A stretch of 64,000 bases of DNA from Deinococcus sp. YIM 134068 (GCF_036543075.1 NZ_JAZHPF010000006.1:62001-126000), one strand, 5' to 3'. Shown: positions 1-8,373, counted from the stretch's first letter. Numbers and translations: made by a program. Notes: generated by a model not told the origin, from the letters alone.

Positions 1-58
1 CCATCGCTCTGTCAGGCTTGGCCGCGAGAGGGAATCGTCGTGAGATGGCAACCTTCAC
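1..58 (-). CDS. 5' end of a gene leaving the window (tentative)
   Basis: A GTG codon at 58 is preceded on the minus strand by a G-rich Shine-Dalgarno-like stretch and by a GTCGC hairpin, the same arrangement seen before many genes of this block. The frame stays open to the window edge (about 19 residues, beginning V-K-V-A-I). Product unknown; it could be non-coding. Confidence 0.3.
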   Translation of the reverse strand, partial: MKVAISRRFPLAAKPDRAM

Positions 59-67
59 CCCACCCCA

Positions 68-89
68 GCGGCCCGCAGAGGGGCGCGAC
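68..89 (-). promoter_or_regulatory. GTCGC intergenic hairpin
   Basis: On the minus strand GTCGC leads into a GC-rich stem with one bulge, ending shortly before the GTG at 58. It belongs to the hairpin family found through 1-22.5 kb; function unknown. Confidence 0.4.
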
Positions 90-173
90 ACCTGTACCCC
101 TGGGGGTAGGGGAGAGGTCTTGGGTCCGACCGATGCCAGGAGCAGGGGAGGCAGCTCCGCCCCGCCGTGTCGG

Positions 174-743
174 TCAACCTGGACGTCTCTGGCTTTCCTG
201 ACTCAGTTGGAGCAGCAGGGTGAGGTTCCTGGTGTGGTGGTACCGGTTCAGGGCAGCCAGGTAGCGTGCCCGGTTGGTGTAGATCGGCACCGGCTGGTCG
301 AAGCGCCAGCAGAGCCAGGCCTGCACCAGCCGGGCGAGCCGCCCGTTCCCGTCCCAGTAGGGGTGAATTCGAATCAGTTCGGCGTGCAGCCACGTCGCGT
401 GGTGGAGCACGGCCTGAGCGAGGTCTTCTCCCGCCTGCTGCCGCTCCTCCAGACTTGGGAGCCTCTCGCGGTGCTGCTCCAGAAGGGCGGCCATCTCGCG
501 GGGGATCAGGCGCGGGGCCGTGCCGAGGAACGAGCCGAAGGTGATCTCCGCCTGGCGGTAGTGACCGGGCTGCATCCCTTCGATTCCGGCACACAGGGTG
601 ACATGCCAGGCGTGCAACGCCGCCTCACTCAACACAGATGGCGGTGAGGCAGCCACCTGCCGGGTCACGGAAAGGAGCGCCTGCTGGAGGCGCTCCTGTT
701 CCTGCGGGGTGAAGGGCCGTCCGTCACTCCCGGTGTGACCCAC
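174..743 (-). CDS. Fic-domain toxin (AMP-transferase family)
   Basis: A 189-aa protein of the Fic family, whose members usually transfer AMP (or another nucleotide phosphate) from a nucleotide to a hydroxyl side chain of a target protein. The Fic signature is near complete at residues 127-138: His127, then DGNGR at 131-135, then R138. Only the usual Phe after HP is replaced by Tyr. The length is typical of a small stand-alone FicT toxin. The start lies inside the end of the upstream gene (20-nt overlap), the usual layout of an antitoxin-toxin pair, and that upstream protein carries a Fic-inhibitory motif. The target cannot be told from sequence. Confidence 0.9.
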   Translation of the reverse strand: MGHTGSDGRPFTPQEQERLQQALLSVTRQVAASPPSVLSEAALHAWHVTLCAGIEGMQPGHYRQAEITFGSFLGTAPRLIPREMAALLEQHRERLPSLEERQQAGEDLAQAVLHHATWLHAELIRIHPYWDGNGRLARLVQAWLCWRFDQPVPIYTNRARYLAALNRYHHTRNLTLLLQLSQESQRRPG

Positions 744-906
744 GGCCTTCGTCCTCCCGCTCGGTAAGCCGGGCGAGTTGTTCGGGGGTGGTGTCCAGCC
801 CCTCCAGTCGCAAGCTGCTGGCGACGTGGCGGTAGACCTCGGCCTGCCGCTCCTCCGTGAGGTGGAGGCGTGAAGTGGCGGGCAAGGGTTCGGGCAGCCG
901 GGTCAT
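724..906 (-). CDS. Fic antitoxin (FicA/VbhA-like) with inhibitory helix
   Basis: A 60-aa protein translated from ATG 906, chosen because GGAG lies 6-9 nt upstream. Residues 31-36 read SLRLEG, matching the class I Fic inhibition motif (S/T)xxxE(G/N), in which the Glu blocks the toxin's ATP site. The remainder is predicted helical and acidic at the C terminus. It overlaps the fic gene by 20 nt, so the two are translationally coupled and the antitoxin comes first. A TACACT box lies 9 nt before the start and could be the pair's own -10 element. Confidence 0.85.
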   Translation of the reverse strand: MTRLPEPLPATSRLHLTEERQAEVYRHVASSLRLEGLDTTPEQLARLTEREDEGRGSHRE

Positions 907-1080
907 GGTCTCTCCAGTGTACCTGCCAGCCGCTTTGTGGGGCAGCCGACTGGCCACTCACAGCGCGAGCCAGCAACTGGCAGCTCAGTGTGAACTCGCG
1001 CGCCCACTCCGGCGGCCTTCCGTAATGGTGTGAGTTCTTCCTGACGCGGGCCTTCCAAGCATGCGCCCAGGTTATGAGGT

Positions 1081-1353
1081 TCAAAAACTGTCCTCCTCGA
1101 CATCAAGCAGGAACACGGTGGGATACCCCTCGGCCTGAGCGGCATCCTGAAGAGCATCAATCCAGTGGAGGATGCCGCTGAGCGCTTCCAACCGGATGGA
1201 CAACATCTCTTTCTCCTCGGTTCTTCCGTACGTCACGGCTGCGTCGCATCGCCTCTCCAGGTCGTCGATCACGAGGACGAGTTGGAGCTTTTGCTGGCCC
1301 AGCAACGCCCAATCGGTACGGGTGAGCACTTCACCAACGTCAGTTCGTGTCAT
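1081..1353 (-). CDS. hypothetical protein, helical, 90 aa
   Basis: A 90-aa soluble protein with an acidic end (DVEEDSF). It looks mainly alpha-helical, with a central Arg/Glu-rich stretch that could form a coiled coil. GGAG/GGGAG precedes the ATG. It lies 104 nt after PRTRC ThiF on the same strand, so it is probably the next cistron. No family recognised. Confidence 0.65.
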   Translation of the reverse strand: MTRTDVGEVLTRTDWALLGQQKLQLVLVIDDLERRCDAAVTYGRTEEKEMLSIRLEALSGILHWIDALQDAAQAEGYPTVFLLDVEEDSF

Positions 1354-1457
1354 CGGTCTCCCTCTCCAGAAGCTGAATGCTCACACGGCGGACTGAGAAG
1401 GGGTGCCGGGCGACAGCACCGCACCCCCGGGTCCTCCAGAAAGCCGGGGGAACGGTG

Positions 1458-2240
1458 TTAGTCCGCTGCCTCCCGCTGCCCAAGCAGCTCGGCATACACG
1501 GGATTGACGATGTGCGAGCTGGCGTCCAGGAACACGCCCGTCACGTCCAGCCTGCACTCCAGGATCACCCGCCACAGGATGTTCAGCGCGTGCTGGGCGA
1601 GCAGGGCATTCAGGAAGAGGTCCTGGCGCTTCAGGCTCTCCAGGGCGCTGCACGAGGGCTGCTCGTCCTCTGCGAGGCGGGTGTTGGTCAACTCCGGGTA
1701 CAGCTCGCTGGCGATGGGCAGCCGTCCGGTCCTCCGGGAGCGCCAGTTGCGCAGGTTGCTGGGCTCGCCCAGGACCACCTGCCCACCGAAACGTCCGTCC
1801 GGGAAGCGGGCGTTGCCGATGTCCAGCCAGAAGCGCGTGCGGGCGCAGGGACCGCTGGTGATCATGCGGCGGATTTCCGCGCGGCCCCGGCGCGAGTCCA
1901 CGCACCCAATCACCAGGTCGAAATTGGGAATGCCCGGCCCCTCGGCGAAGGTTTTGGGCACCGCCCGCCAGTGCAGGCCGTGGGCGCGGTTGATGCGGCT
2001 GATCAGCACCTCGCACTTGTGCTGTCCCACGTCGCCCGGGTAGAAGCGCTGGCGCACGACGTTGTGCGCCTCCACGGTGTCGGGGTCGTAAGCGACGACC
2101 GTGAGCCCCTGCCCGCCCAGCGCCTGGACAGCGTGGTGCAGGTGGGTCAGGCCACTGAGGACGTGGCTGCCGGTGCCGCCGCAGCCGACTACGGCGACGG
2201 TCATGGGGCGTTTCAGCGGGCGCAGGTAGCGGCGGGTCAT
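1458..2240 (-). CDS. PRTRC system ThiF family protein (E1-like)
   Basis: A 260-aa E1/ThiF-fold enzyme. Such enzymes adenylate the C terminus of a ubiquitin-like protein. The nucleotide-binding loop GCGGTGS is at residues 19-25. The strand-end acidic motif followed by N60 and R63 (DPDTVEAHNVVR) is the usual ATP/Mg site. A conserved Cys197 (QPSCSAL) sits where the PRTRC ThiF subfamily keeps a Cys and may be the thioester residue. The ATG overlaps the stop of PRTRC B (ATGA), so the two are coupled. The shape of the motif block, the size and the neighbours B, C, E, F and ParB make the PRTRC assignment strong. The substrate is inferred to be PRTRC C. Confidence 0.93.
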   Translation of the reverse strand: MTRRYLRPLKRPMTVAVVGCGGTGSHVLSGLTHLHHAVQALGGQGLTVVAYDPDTVEAHNVVRQRFYPGDVGQHKCEVLISRINRAHGLHWRAVPKTFAEGPGIPNFDLVIGCVDSRRGRAEIRRMITSGPCARTRFWLDIGNARFPDGRFGGQVVLGEPSNLRNWRSRRTGRLPIASELYPELTNTRLAEDEQPSCSALESLKRQDLFLNALLAQHALNILWRVILECRLDVTGVFLDASSHIVNPVYAELLGQREAAD

Positions 2241-2938
2241 TGCAGGGCCTCCCCCAGGGTGCGGCCTGCGGGCACCAGCCAGGCCGGGTCGAAGGCGCCC
2301 GCGCGCTCGGCGGCGAGCCACAGTTCCGCGTGGCTGCCGCCGAAAGTGGTGATCTTGCGGGTGCCTGCGGCGTTGTGCGTGAAGTTGGACCCGAAAAAGG
2401 CGCGCTCCCACTCGCCTACGCGGCCAGCGTCCACCTGCTCGGGGTAGGGGGTGGTGCCCCGGCACACCCCGTGCCCCTGGAAGATGTTGAAGTAGGGCGC
2501 GCACATCAGCGGGGTGTCGGGACCCGGGCGGGCGTTCTCGGCGAGCGCGTACACGGTCAGGCTGCCTCGCCGGGCGATGAACAGCAGCGGAGGTTGCGGG
2601 AAGACCTGACCGCTGAGTTCGTTCACGGCCTTGTCGGTGTGGCTGAGGAAGAACATCGCCCGGTTCTGCGCCGGGGTCCACCAAGCGACCGCGAGGGCAC
2701 TGACCGCCACGGCGTGCTGAGGGACGAACTGGAGCGCGGTGGCGCCCAGGCTGTCGAGCAGCTCCTTCACGTCGCCGGAGGTTAAGGGGTGCGCCTCCGC
2801 GACGTGGAACTCCTGTCCCTGACGGTAGGCGGGGTGAAACTCGGCGATGGTCTGGCCGGACTGCCCGTCGCGGTAGACCAGGATGGCGGCGTGGGGCTGG
2901 TAGTCGCGTCCGGCGTCGATCTGGATGTCCACGTGCAT
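2237..2938 (-). CDS. PRTRC system protein B (E2-like fold)
   Basis: A 233-aa PRTRC protein B. This family has been related to the E2 ubiquitin-conjugating fold (prokaryotic E2 family D). The diagnostic motif block is at residues 148-161 (APYFN followed by GHGVCRG), with Cys159 as the likely conserved Cys and Cys146 nearby. ATG 2938 is chosen because a perfect AAGGAGG lies 6 nt upstream. A GTCGC hairpin precedes that site. It is directly upstream of and coupled to the E1-like ThiF gene. Family membership is well supported; real E2 activity is inference. Confidence 0.9.
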   Translation of the reverse strand: MHVDIQIDAGRDYQPHAAILVYRDGQSGQTIAEFHPAYRQGQEFHVAEAHPLTSGDVKELLDSLGATALQFVPQHAVAVSALAVAWWTPAQNRAMFFLSHTDKAVNELSGQVFPQPPLLFIARRGSLTVYALAENARPGPDTPLMCAPYFNIFQGHGVCRGTTPYPEQVDAGRVGEWERAFFGSNFTHNAAGTRKITTFGGSHAELWLAAERAGAFDPAWLVPAGRTLGEALQ

Positions 2939-2964
2939 GGAAAACCTCCTTGACGATTGATCCC

Positions 2965-2986
2965 GGCGCCCCGGCAGGGGTGCGAC
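2965..2986 (-). promoter_or_regulatory. GTCGC intergenic hairpin before PRTRC B
   Basis: Reads GTCGC then ACCCC-TGCC-GGGG-CGC on the minus strand, just upstream of the ribosome binding site of PRTRC B. Structure is clear; role unknown. Confidence 0.6.
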
Positions 2987-3182
2987 GACTGCGGGTAGGA
3001 GGTGGCGTTCCCTCTCTGGCATCCGCACCGCCCGCTTCCTCGCGCACACGACTGCGCCCCCGTCTGCGTCTGTCACCGTGAGACCCTGCGTGGTCGACAT
3101 GCGACGCACGCCAACGGGGGCCGGGTTGGTTGAGCGGGCGGGCACGCGGCCTGCCCAGACGTGGGGGAGAGGACGTCATACC

Positions 3183-3491
3183 TCAGGTCGTCGGGCGTTT
3201 CGAGCTGCCGAGTTCCAGCAGCTCGGCGCCGGTGAGGGGGGGAAACTGTTTGTCGCCGCGCGGGTTGTGCAGCTCGGGGTGGGCGAGGTAGTAGGCGTAG
3301 CAGGCATCCCAGCCCTGGGAAATCGGGGAGGCATACCGCTCGCGGTGGTCGCCGTTCAGGATGTAGAAGCCCTGCATCTCGCCCCACACGAGAGCCGTAG
3401 AGTCGCTGCCGTAAATGGAAGTGTCCACGGCGTTGTAGCTGATGTAGAAGTCGTCGCCCTCGGTGATTCGGTTGGGGATGGGCAGGATCAT
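3183..3491 (-). CDS. hypothetical protein, 102 aa
   Basis: A 102-aa protein rich in Tyr and Trp (GFYILNGDH, CYAYYLAHPE). GGGAGAA precedes ATG 3491. It lies in the run of PRTRC genes between a GDVV-domain protein and PRTRC B, about 245 nt before the latter. The composition suggests a small alpha/beta protein, perhaps a partner in the cassette. No family recognised. Confidence 0.7.
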   Translation of the reverse strand: MILPIPNRITEGDDFYISYNAVDTSIYGSDSTALVWGEMQGFYILNGDHRERYASPISQGWDACYAYYLAHPELHNPRGDKQFPPLTGAELLELGSSKRPTT

Positions 3492-3544
3492 GTCGTTCTC
3501 CCTGGGGGTGAGAGCCCAATGGGGGCGAGGTGGGAGCGAGGGGT

Positions 3545-3577
3545 ACCTCCGGCGCCGCGCGGCTTCCCACCGGAGGT
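3545..3577 (-). promoter_or_regulatory. intergenic hairpin (ACCTCCGG / CCGGAGGT)
   Basis: Perfect 8-bp outer stem with a second small GC stem inside, in the gap before the 102-aa gene. It lacks the GTCGC lead of its neighbours. Could be a processing or termination signal; there is no T-run. Confidence 0.45.
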
Positions 3578-3655
3578 GGTCTCGATTCCGCCCAGGCCCT
3601 CACCCGGTCACCGCCTCCTTGTGAATGTGAGCCCCTCCGCCACTGCCTGACCCCG

Positions 3656-4192
3656 TTAGGTGCTGGGCAGTTCCTCCCAGCCGCAGCCCAGGACGCGCCA
3701 GGCCTGGCCGTCCGGTGTGACCACCACGTCCCCCACGCACATGGAGTGCGCGCTCTGCGCCCGGGCACGCACCCGTGGGTCGCGCAACCAGCCGTCCTCA
3801 GTGAAGTGCTGGCAGATCACGAAGACCGCCTCGGGCTCCGGCACGTCGAGGGTGGCGACCAACCGGTACGCCTCGGGGAAGGGCGGGAACCCGGCCCTCC
3901 AGTGGGTGAGGGCCTGGAGCTGGAATTCCTTTGTACGCGGCTGCCAGACCTGCACCGGAAGCATCTCCGCGCGCACCTGGTCATTGAGCCGCTCAATCGG
4001 GGAGTCCCCGTCGGCGGGCGCCTCGATGGAGCCGGAGGCGAGGACCGCTCCTTCCTCCTCGGTGATGCGCCAGGCGACACGGCCGTCCGCCGACGGCTGG
4101 TGGTCCATCTGGAGGATGCGGCGTTCGAAGCCGTCCTGGTAGGTGGTAAGGTGCCGCCGGGCCGCGTCTTCTTCCCGAAGAATGGTCAGCAT
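3656..4192 (-). CDS. hypothetical protein with C-terminal GDVV...GW domain
   Basis: A 178-aa protein. Its last 60 residues contain a block QHF...W...R...SMCVGDVVV...GCGWEELP that resembles the YodL-type domain found in proteins of plasmids and integrative elements. The same block occurs in the 89-aa protein at 20575-20844, so the window holds two relatives. GGAGGAGG precedes ATG 4192, and a GTCGC hairpin precedes that. It sits between the PRTRC-F-like genes and PRTRC B. Function unknown. Confidence 0.75.
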   Translation of the reverse strand: MLTILREEDAARRHLTTYQDGFERRILQMDHQPSADGRVAWRITEEEGAVLASGSIEAPADGDSPIERLNDQVRAEMLPVQVWQPRTKEFQLQALTHWRAGFPPFPEAYRLVATLDVPEPEAVFVICQHFTEDGWLRDPRVRARAQSAHSMCVGDVVVTPDGQAWRVLGCGWEELPST

Positions 4193-4203
4193 GCCCTCCT
4201 CCT

Positions 4204-4220
4204 GCCGCGTCAGCGGCGAC
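4204..4220 (-). promoter_or_regulatory. GTCGC intergenic hairpin
   Basis: On the minus strand GTC, then GCCGC-TGAC-GCGGC, then AGGAGG: the stem abuts the ribosome binding site of the 3656-4192 gene. Confidence 0.6.
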
Positions 4221-4244
4221 GCCCGGCGGGAGTGGGGCCCGGCA

Positions 4245-5150
4245 TCAGAGTTCCTGAAGCAGGTCGAGCAGCGCCTCGGTGTGGCGGAAGAGGGTCTGGG
4301 CGTGTCTGGCGTAGGTGTTGAAGACCCCCAGCCCTCCCTGGTCCACGTTCACCCGTAAGGCCGGGCCAAGGTCAACGGTTTCCAGAAACTCGTTGGCGAA
4401 CTCCAGGCACAAGCCGTCGTCTCCGTCGTAAAAGGCGATCACGTGGGGGCAGGGCCGCTGCTGCTGTGTGTACCCGGCCGGGATGCGCCGGTCGAGGCGC
4501 ACCAGTGCCACGAGCTGCTCGGCGATGCGGCGGTGCAGCGGCGTGGCGGCCTGGCGCTCCAGGGCAGGGAGGGAGAGCAACTTGCTTCCCAGGTCGAGGC
4601 GAAGCTGCCGCGCCACCGTCCAGGGATCGAGCATGTCGTGCATCTCGGCCCAGGCCTGCACGTCCCGGTCGGTCAGGTCCTGCTCCGGCACCTGCTGGTC
4701 TACCCCGCACTGGCGCCGGAAGCTCTCGAAGTCGCCCCACCCCCGGGTGTAGTGGTGCCAGGCGTCGTAGGGGGTCCAGACCGACAGGCCCTGCGAGCTG
4801 GCGGTGCTGAGGTAGGCCATGACCGTTTGCAGCCACAGCGGGTCGGTGACGTTCAGGAACTCGGCCGAGAGGCCACGGTACTCGATCACCGGCTGGTAGC
4901 TCACCTCCAGCGTGGCCGGGTGGTGTCCGAGGGGGTGACCCGCGACCTCCAGGCGGATCGTGGGAACGGCCGTTTCCGGAAACCGGGCGCGCAGGCCGCT
5001 TTTCAGGGCACGTCCGGCAAACACTGGCAGCGTCTCGCCCGGCTCGGGCCGCCCCGGCAGCAGCCGGTGGCGCGCGAGGTGCTCGAACACGCCCACGTGC
5101 TGGGGGACGGTGCCGCTGCGGAGGTGGGACCTCGCGCCGTGGATGTTCAC
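4245..5150 (-). CDS. PRTRC system protein F-like paralogue (fourth copy)
   Basis: A 301-aa protein with a GTG start that overlaps the previous stop (GTGA). It begins V-N-I-H-G-A, like the other copies (M-x-[IL]-H-[AG]-A). It keeps the PRTRC-F layout: an N-terminal alpha/beta half, the [FW]TPxxA motif (WTPYDAWHHY), a helical middle, a late strand pair, and a C-terminal helix. It is the last of four consecutive relatives. PRTRC F has no known biochemical role. The assignment rests on pattern, not on a profile search. Confidence 0.72.
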   Translation of the reverse strand: MNIHGARSHLRSGTVPQHVGVFEHLARHRLLPGRPEPGETLPVFAGRALKSGLRARFPETAVPTIRLEVAGHPLGHHPATLEVSYQPVIEYRGLSAEFLNVTDPLWLQTVMAYLSTASSQGLSVWTPYDAWHHYTRGWGDFESFRRQCGVDQQVPEQDLTDRDVQAWAEMHDMLDPWTVARQLRLDLGSKLLSLPALERQAATPLHRRIAEQLVALVRLDRRIPAGYTQQQRPCPHVIAFYDGDDGLCLEFANEFLETVDLGPALRVNVDQGGLGVFNTYARHAQTLFRHTEALLDLLQEL

Positions 5151-5335
5151 GGCAGCAGTTCCGCGTCGTCCGGATGCGGAACGTGCAGCGCCGGGCCCAC
5201 GTGCTTCAGCCCGGCGACTGCCTGGGCGAGCGTGCGGTGCTCGGGCGAGCGTTCGCCCTCCAGGATCTTGGCCCCCGCGTCCTTGGGGTCCTGGGGGGCG
5301 GTGCGCAGCCATTTGATCAGCTCCTGCTTGTTCAT
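5147..5335 (-). CDS. small hypothetical protein between F-like genes (62 aa)
   Basis: A 62-aa ORF with CGGAGG 6 nt before ATG 5335. Its start overlaps the stop of the upstream F-like gene (ATGA) and its stop overlaps the GTG of the next one (GTGA), so it is coupled on both sides, which argues strongly that it is real. It begins MNKQELIKWL and contains a charged helix and a His/Pro-rich end. No family recognised. Confidence 0.75.
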   Translation of the reverse strand: MNKQELIKWLRTAPQDPKDAGAKILEGERSPEHRTLAQAVAGLKHVGPALHVPHPDDAELLP

Positions 5336-6330
5336 GGGGGCCTCCGTGTCAGTTGGGTGAGGACCGACTGCGCGGCGCGTTGGACGCGCGGCGCGACGGC
5401 CGCGTAGTCCAGCAGCCGCCGGGCGGCGGCCACGTCTTGCAGATGGACCACCCAGTGCGGCGCGAATTCGGTGTTCATGCCCCGGTCGCCCAGGTCGTCC
5501 AGGGCGTGTTCGACCTGGCAGGGCACGTGGCGCTGCCCGGGCCGCCCCGGCGCGGAGACGAACAGCGCGGCGGCGAACCCACTCACCGTGGCGCTCTCGA
5601 AGGGGCCGTCCTCCCCAGCTTTCCAGTCGTCCCACTCGGGCGTCGGCACCTGCCGCGAGACCTCGTGCAGGGCCGTCAGGGCGCGAACCACCCGTCGCAG
5701 GTGGGGATGCCCGGCGGCCAGCCGCGTGAGGCTTTCCAGACCCAGTGGGTCGTCGGTCAGGTAGGGTGCCAGGGCCTCGGCCATGACGGTCGGGGTCGTG
5801 ACGCCCTCTTCGGCCAGGGCCGCCTCCAGGGTGGGCAGGTCTTCGGCCAGGGTGCCGTACTCCTCGGCCAGTTGCCACAGCCCCTTCTCGCGTCCCGAGG
5901 TGGTGGTCGCGTCGATCTCGGGGAAGGTGTACTCCAGCGCGAACTGCGGGGTGAAGACCGGGTAGACCCCCGCCGCCCCCTCGCACAGGTGGGACAGCAC
6001 GCTGCCGAGCGTTCCCTCCGGCAGTCCCTCGTACAGCGCGGGCAGGTGGTCGATGTGAGGGATGTTCATGCCCTGGGTGTGGCGCACGAACCCCACGGTT
6101 AGGGCGCAGGTGCGCCGAGTCACCTCGTACACCCGGCACGCGCAGTCCAGCTCGCCCAGTGGCGCGAGCAGCGGGGTCAGGACCTCGCGGACCGCCCACA
6201 CGCTGGGGTGGTCGCCGGACAGGGGAGGGGAGGCCAGGGGTACGCCTGCCCGGATCAGGTGATCGTATCCGGCGGGCGGCGGCGAGCCTGGCGGCTGGTA
6301 CAGGTGGTACCGGGCTCCATGAAGCTGCAT
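5332..6330 (-). CDS. PRTRC system protein F-like paralogue (third copy)
   Basis: A 332-aa protein starting MQLHGA, with GGAGG before ATG 6330. It shows the F-type layout: an N-terminal domain with a strand containing VYPVFTPQFALEY (the FTPxxAL motif), a helical insert, and a C-terminal helical end. It is clearly related in order and spacing to its three neighbours but much diverged from them. Its stop overlaps the start of the 62-aa gene. Confidence 0.75.
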   Translation of the reverse strand: MQLHGARYHLYQPPGSPPPAGYDHLIRAGVPLASPPLSGDHPSVWAVREVLTPLLAPLGELDCACRVYEVTRRTCALTVGFVRHTQGMNIPHIDHLPALYEGLPEGTLGSVLSHLCEGAAGVYPVFTPQFALEYTFPEIDATTTSGREKGLWQLAEEYGTLAEDLPTLEAALAEEGVTTPTVMAEALAPYLTDDPLGLESLTRLAAGHPHLRRVVRALTALHEVSRQVPTPEWDDWKAGEDGPFESATVSGFAAALFVSAPGRPGQRHVPCQVEHALDDLGDRGMNTEFAPHWVVHLQDVAAARRLLDYAAVAPRVQRAAQSVLTQLTRRPP

Positions 6331-6369
6331 GGTCTTCCTCCAGCTCGCCGCCAGGCGGGCGACTCCCGG

Positions 6370-7332
6370 TCATGCGCCGCGCAGGTCGGCCAGGATCGCC
6401 CGCAGGTGCCGCGCCAGTTCCGGGCCGTGGCGCAGGTAGGTGGCAGCGGCGAGGCGGTGTTCGGGGCGGTGCAGGTCCCAGGCGTGCAGGGGCCGGGCGC
6501 CCGCCTCGTTCATCTGTGCCTGAAGGCTGTCGAAGGCGTGCTCGACCCAGCCCACGTCATCGCTGCCCGCTGGGGTCGTCGTGAGCAGGACTACCACGGG
6601 ATCCTCGCCGTCCAGGCTGTAGGGCGCGCTCATGGAGTCCGGCCAGTCGTCCTGGCGCACGACCTGAATCCCTGCCGCGACAGCCCCCGCCTGCTGAAGC
6701 CGCCGCACCACGGCCAGCGCGCGCCCGGGCAACTCCGAGGCCTGCGCCGCGAGCTGCTTCAGGGTCGCGGGGACCGAGAGAAACGGGCCGAATTCGCGCA
6801 GGAGGGTGCGGGGAGTCGGGCGACCCTGGGCCTCCAGCGCCGTCTGGAGGGCGTCCGCGTCATCACCCTCAATGCCGTACCACTCCGCCAGGCCCTTGAC
6901 GATCTCCTGCTGCTCACCCGGCACGGTGAAGTTGCCGTACATGCCCAGCAGGTGGTCCCCAGCGTCGAAGGGGGAGATCATCGGCATGACAGGCCTCGCC
7001 ACCGTGTGCAGATGCGGCAGCAGACCGGCCACGAAGGTCTGGCCCCAGAGGTGCGCCGCCCCCGCCAGGGAAAGGGTCTCATGCTTCTCGTCGTCCAGGT
7101 TCACGTACGCGATCAGGTCTTGTTGATCGGCGTAGACCCCGAAATGACAAGGCAGCTTGAGGTGGCGCAGGGGAGCCAGCAAGGCCTCCTCGACGTAGGC
7201 CCGGGGCGTCTCGTCCGGCTCGGGGTCGCGCCCGGGCGTGAAGTCCGCTTCCAAGCAGAGCTGGGCGAACTCCACCAGCGGAGGGCCGTGGACCCCGCTA
7301 CGCAGTCGGGCCGGGGCGGCGTGAATTCGCAT
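6370..7332 (-). CDS. PRTRC system protein F-like paralogue (second copy)
   Basis: A 320-aa protein. ATG 7332 is chosen because it overlaps the stop of the upstream copy (ATGA) and gives the shared N terminus MRIHAAPARL. The FTP motif is altered here (ISPFDAGDHL), and the middle is helical with an Asp/Glu-rich loop. It ends in a helix (LARHLRAILADL) like the other copies. Function unknown; inferred to work with the rest of the PRTRC cassette. Confidence 0.74.
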   Translation of the reverse strand: MRIHAAPARLRSGVHGPPLVEFAQLCLEADFTPGRDPEPDETPRAYVEEALLAPLRHLKLPCHFGVYADQQDLIAYVNLDDEKHETLSLAGAAHLWGQTFVAGLLPHLHTVARPVMPMISPFDAGDHLLGMYGNFTVPGEQQEIVKGLAEWYGIEGDDADALQTALEAQGRPTPRTLLREFGPFLSVPATLKQLAAQASELPGRALAVVRRLQQAGAVAAGIQVVRQDDWPDSMSAPYSLDGEDPVVVLLTTTPAGSDDVGWVEHAFDSLQAQMNEAGARPLHAWDLHRPEHRLAAATYLRHGPELARHLRAILADLRGA

Positions 7333-8306
7333 CACTTCCCTCCGAGGGCATGAAGGGCTTTCAGCCAGGTTCGGACGCCCTCTTGCAGGGCTGGGACCCA
7401 CGTGAGGTAAGCGTCAAGACGTTCCAAGTCGGGCTCGCCCTGAAGCACGAAGGTGCGCAGTGGGTACTCTTCGCCGCCGTGGTACTGGAGCTCCCCGTGC
7501 ATCTCGCGGGTGAAGCTCAGCCGCTGCTGGTCGCGGGTCGGGAAGGGGTCCACCAGCAGGCTCTCGCGGTAGTACGGCCACAGCCCCTCGGGGGAGACAC
7601 AGCACTCCGCGTTGGAATACTCGGGCAGGGCCTCTGCCTGCCGTTCGAGCACCTCCAAGTCCGCCACGAGCGCCCGCACCCTGGGGGGCAGGGTCAGCCC
7701 GGGCAGCACCGATTCCGGGCGCCACAGCTTGAAGCCGGGCACGCGGCGTTCCACCTGGCTGGGCAGGCGGACGCCCGCCCGCCGCGCGAGGTCCAGCGCC
7801 GCTTCCACGGGAAGGTGCGGCTCGGCGTCCCACATGCCGAGGTCGGTGATTAGGTCTGCGTAGTCCTCGTCACTCTCTGCCCCGTGGAGATGGTGTTCGG
7901 AGTAAAAGCCCAGTGCCTCGACGGGCGTGAACAGCGGCAGGACCTGACGGCTGGCGTGGGCCGCGCGGCTCAGCAGTTCGGGCAGCAGCAGGCGGTGAAG
8001 TTTCCCCAGCGCGCGTCGTGCGCCCCCCAGGTGCATCGCGGTGAAGGTCTGTACGGGGACGTAGTGGAACTGTACCCGCATCACCTCCTCGCCTAAGTCG
8101 TGGGAGGTATCGACCACCGCCTCCAGGTGGTGGGGCAGGGAGCGCAGCTCGCCGGGCAGGGCACTGAGCACATAGTCCAGCACGGTGCCCGGCGTGCCGG
8201 TGAAGTCACGTTCGGCCATCGCCAAGGCGAGCGGGCGCAGGTTCAGGCGGGTGACGGCGGGGGAGAGGGAGGCGAGCAGGGTCGCGGGCGCGGCGTGGAG
8301 CAACAT
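7332..8306 (-). CDS. PRTRC system protein F-like (first copy, closest to family)
   Basis: A 324-aa protein. ATG 8306 is preferred over a GTG six bases upstream because GAGGT precedes it and the N terminus MLLHAAPATL then matches the other copies. It has the most typical F features: LFTPVEALGFYSE followed by an acidic HGAESDEDY stretch, a later domain with a Cys-Cys pair, and a C-terminal helix. It follows PRTRC C directly, the position expected for F. Three more divergent copies follow. Confidence 0.8.
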   Translation of the reverse strand: MLLHAAPATLLASLSPAVTRLNLRPLALAMAERDFTGTPGTVLDYVLSALPGELRSLPHHLEAVVDTSHDLGEEVMRVQFHYVPVQTFTAMHLGGARRALGKLHRLLLPELLSRAAHASRQVLPLFTPVEALGFYSEHHLHGAESDEDYADLITDLGMWDAEPHLPVEAALDLARRAGVRLPSQVERRVPGFKLWRPESVLPGLTLPPRVRALVADLEVLERQAEALPEYSNAECCVSPEGLWPYYRESLLVDPFPTRDQQRLSFTREMHGELQYHGGEEYPLRTFVLQGEPDLERLDAYLTWVPALQEGVRTWLKALHALGGK

Positions 8307-8373
8307 GGTCACCTCGCGGTGCGTGAAGGGTGCCGCCCCCGGGGAGGAGGCGGTACCGGGTGGCAGGCCGGGT

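Noticed and set aside
1377..2447. 356-codon plus-strand frame over ThiF
   Set aside because: Antisense to the well-supported E1-like gene; no family motifs.
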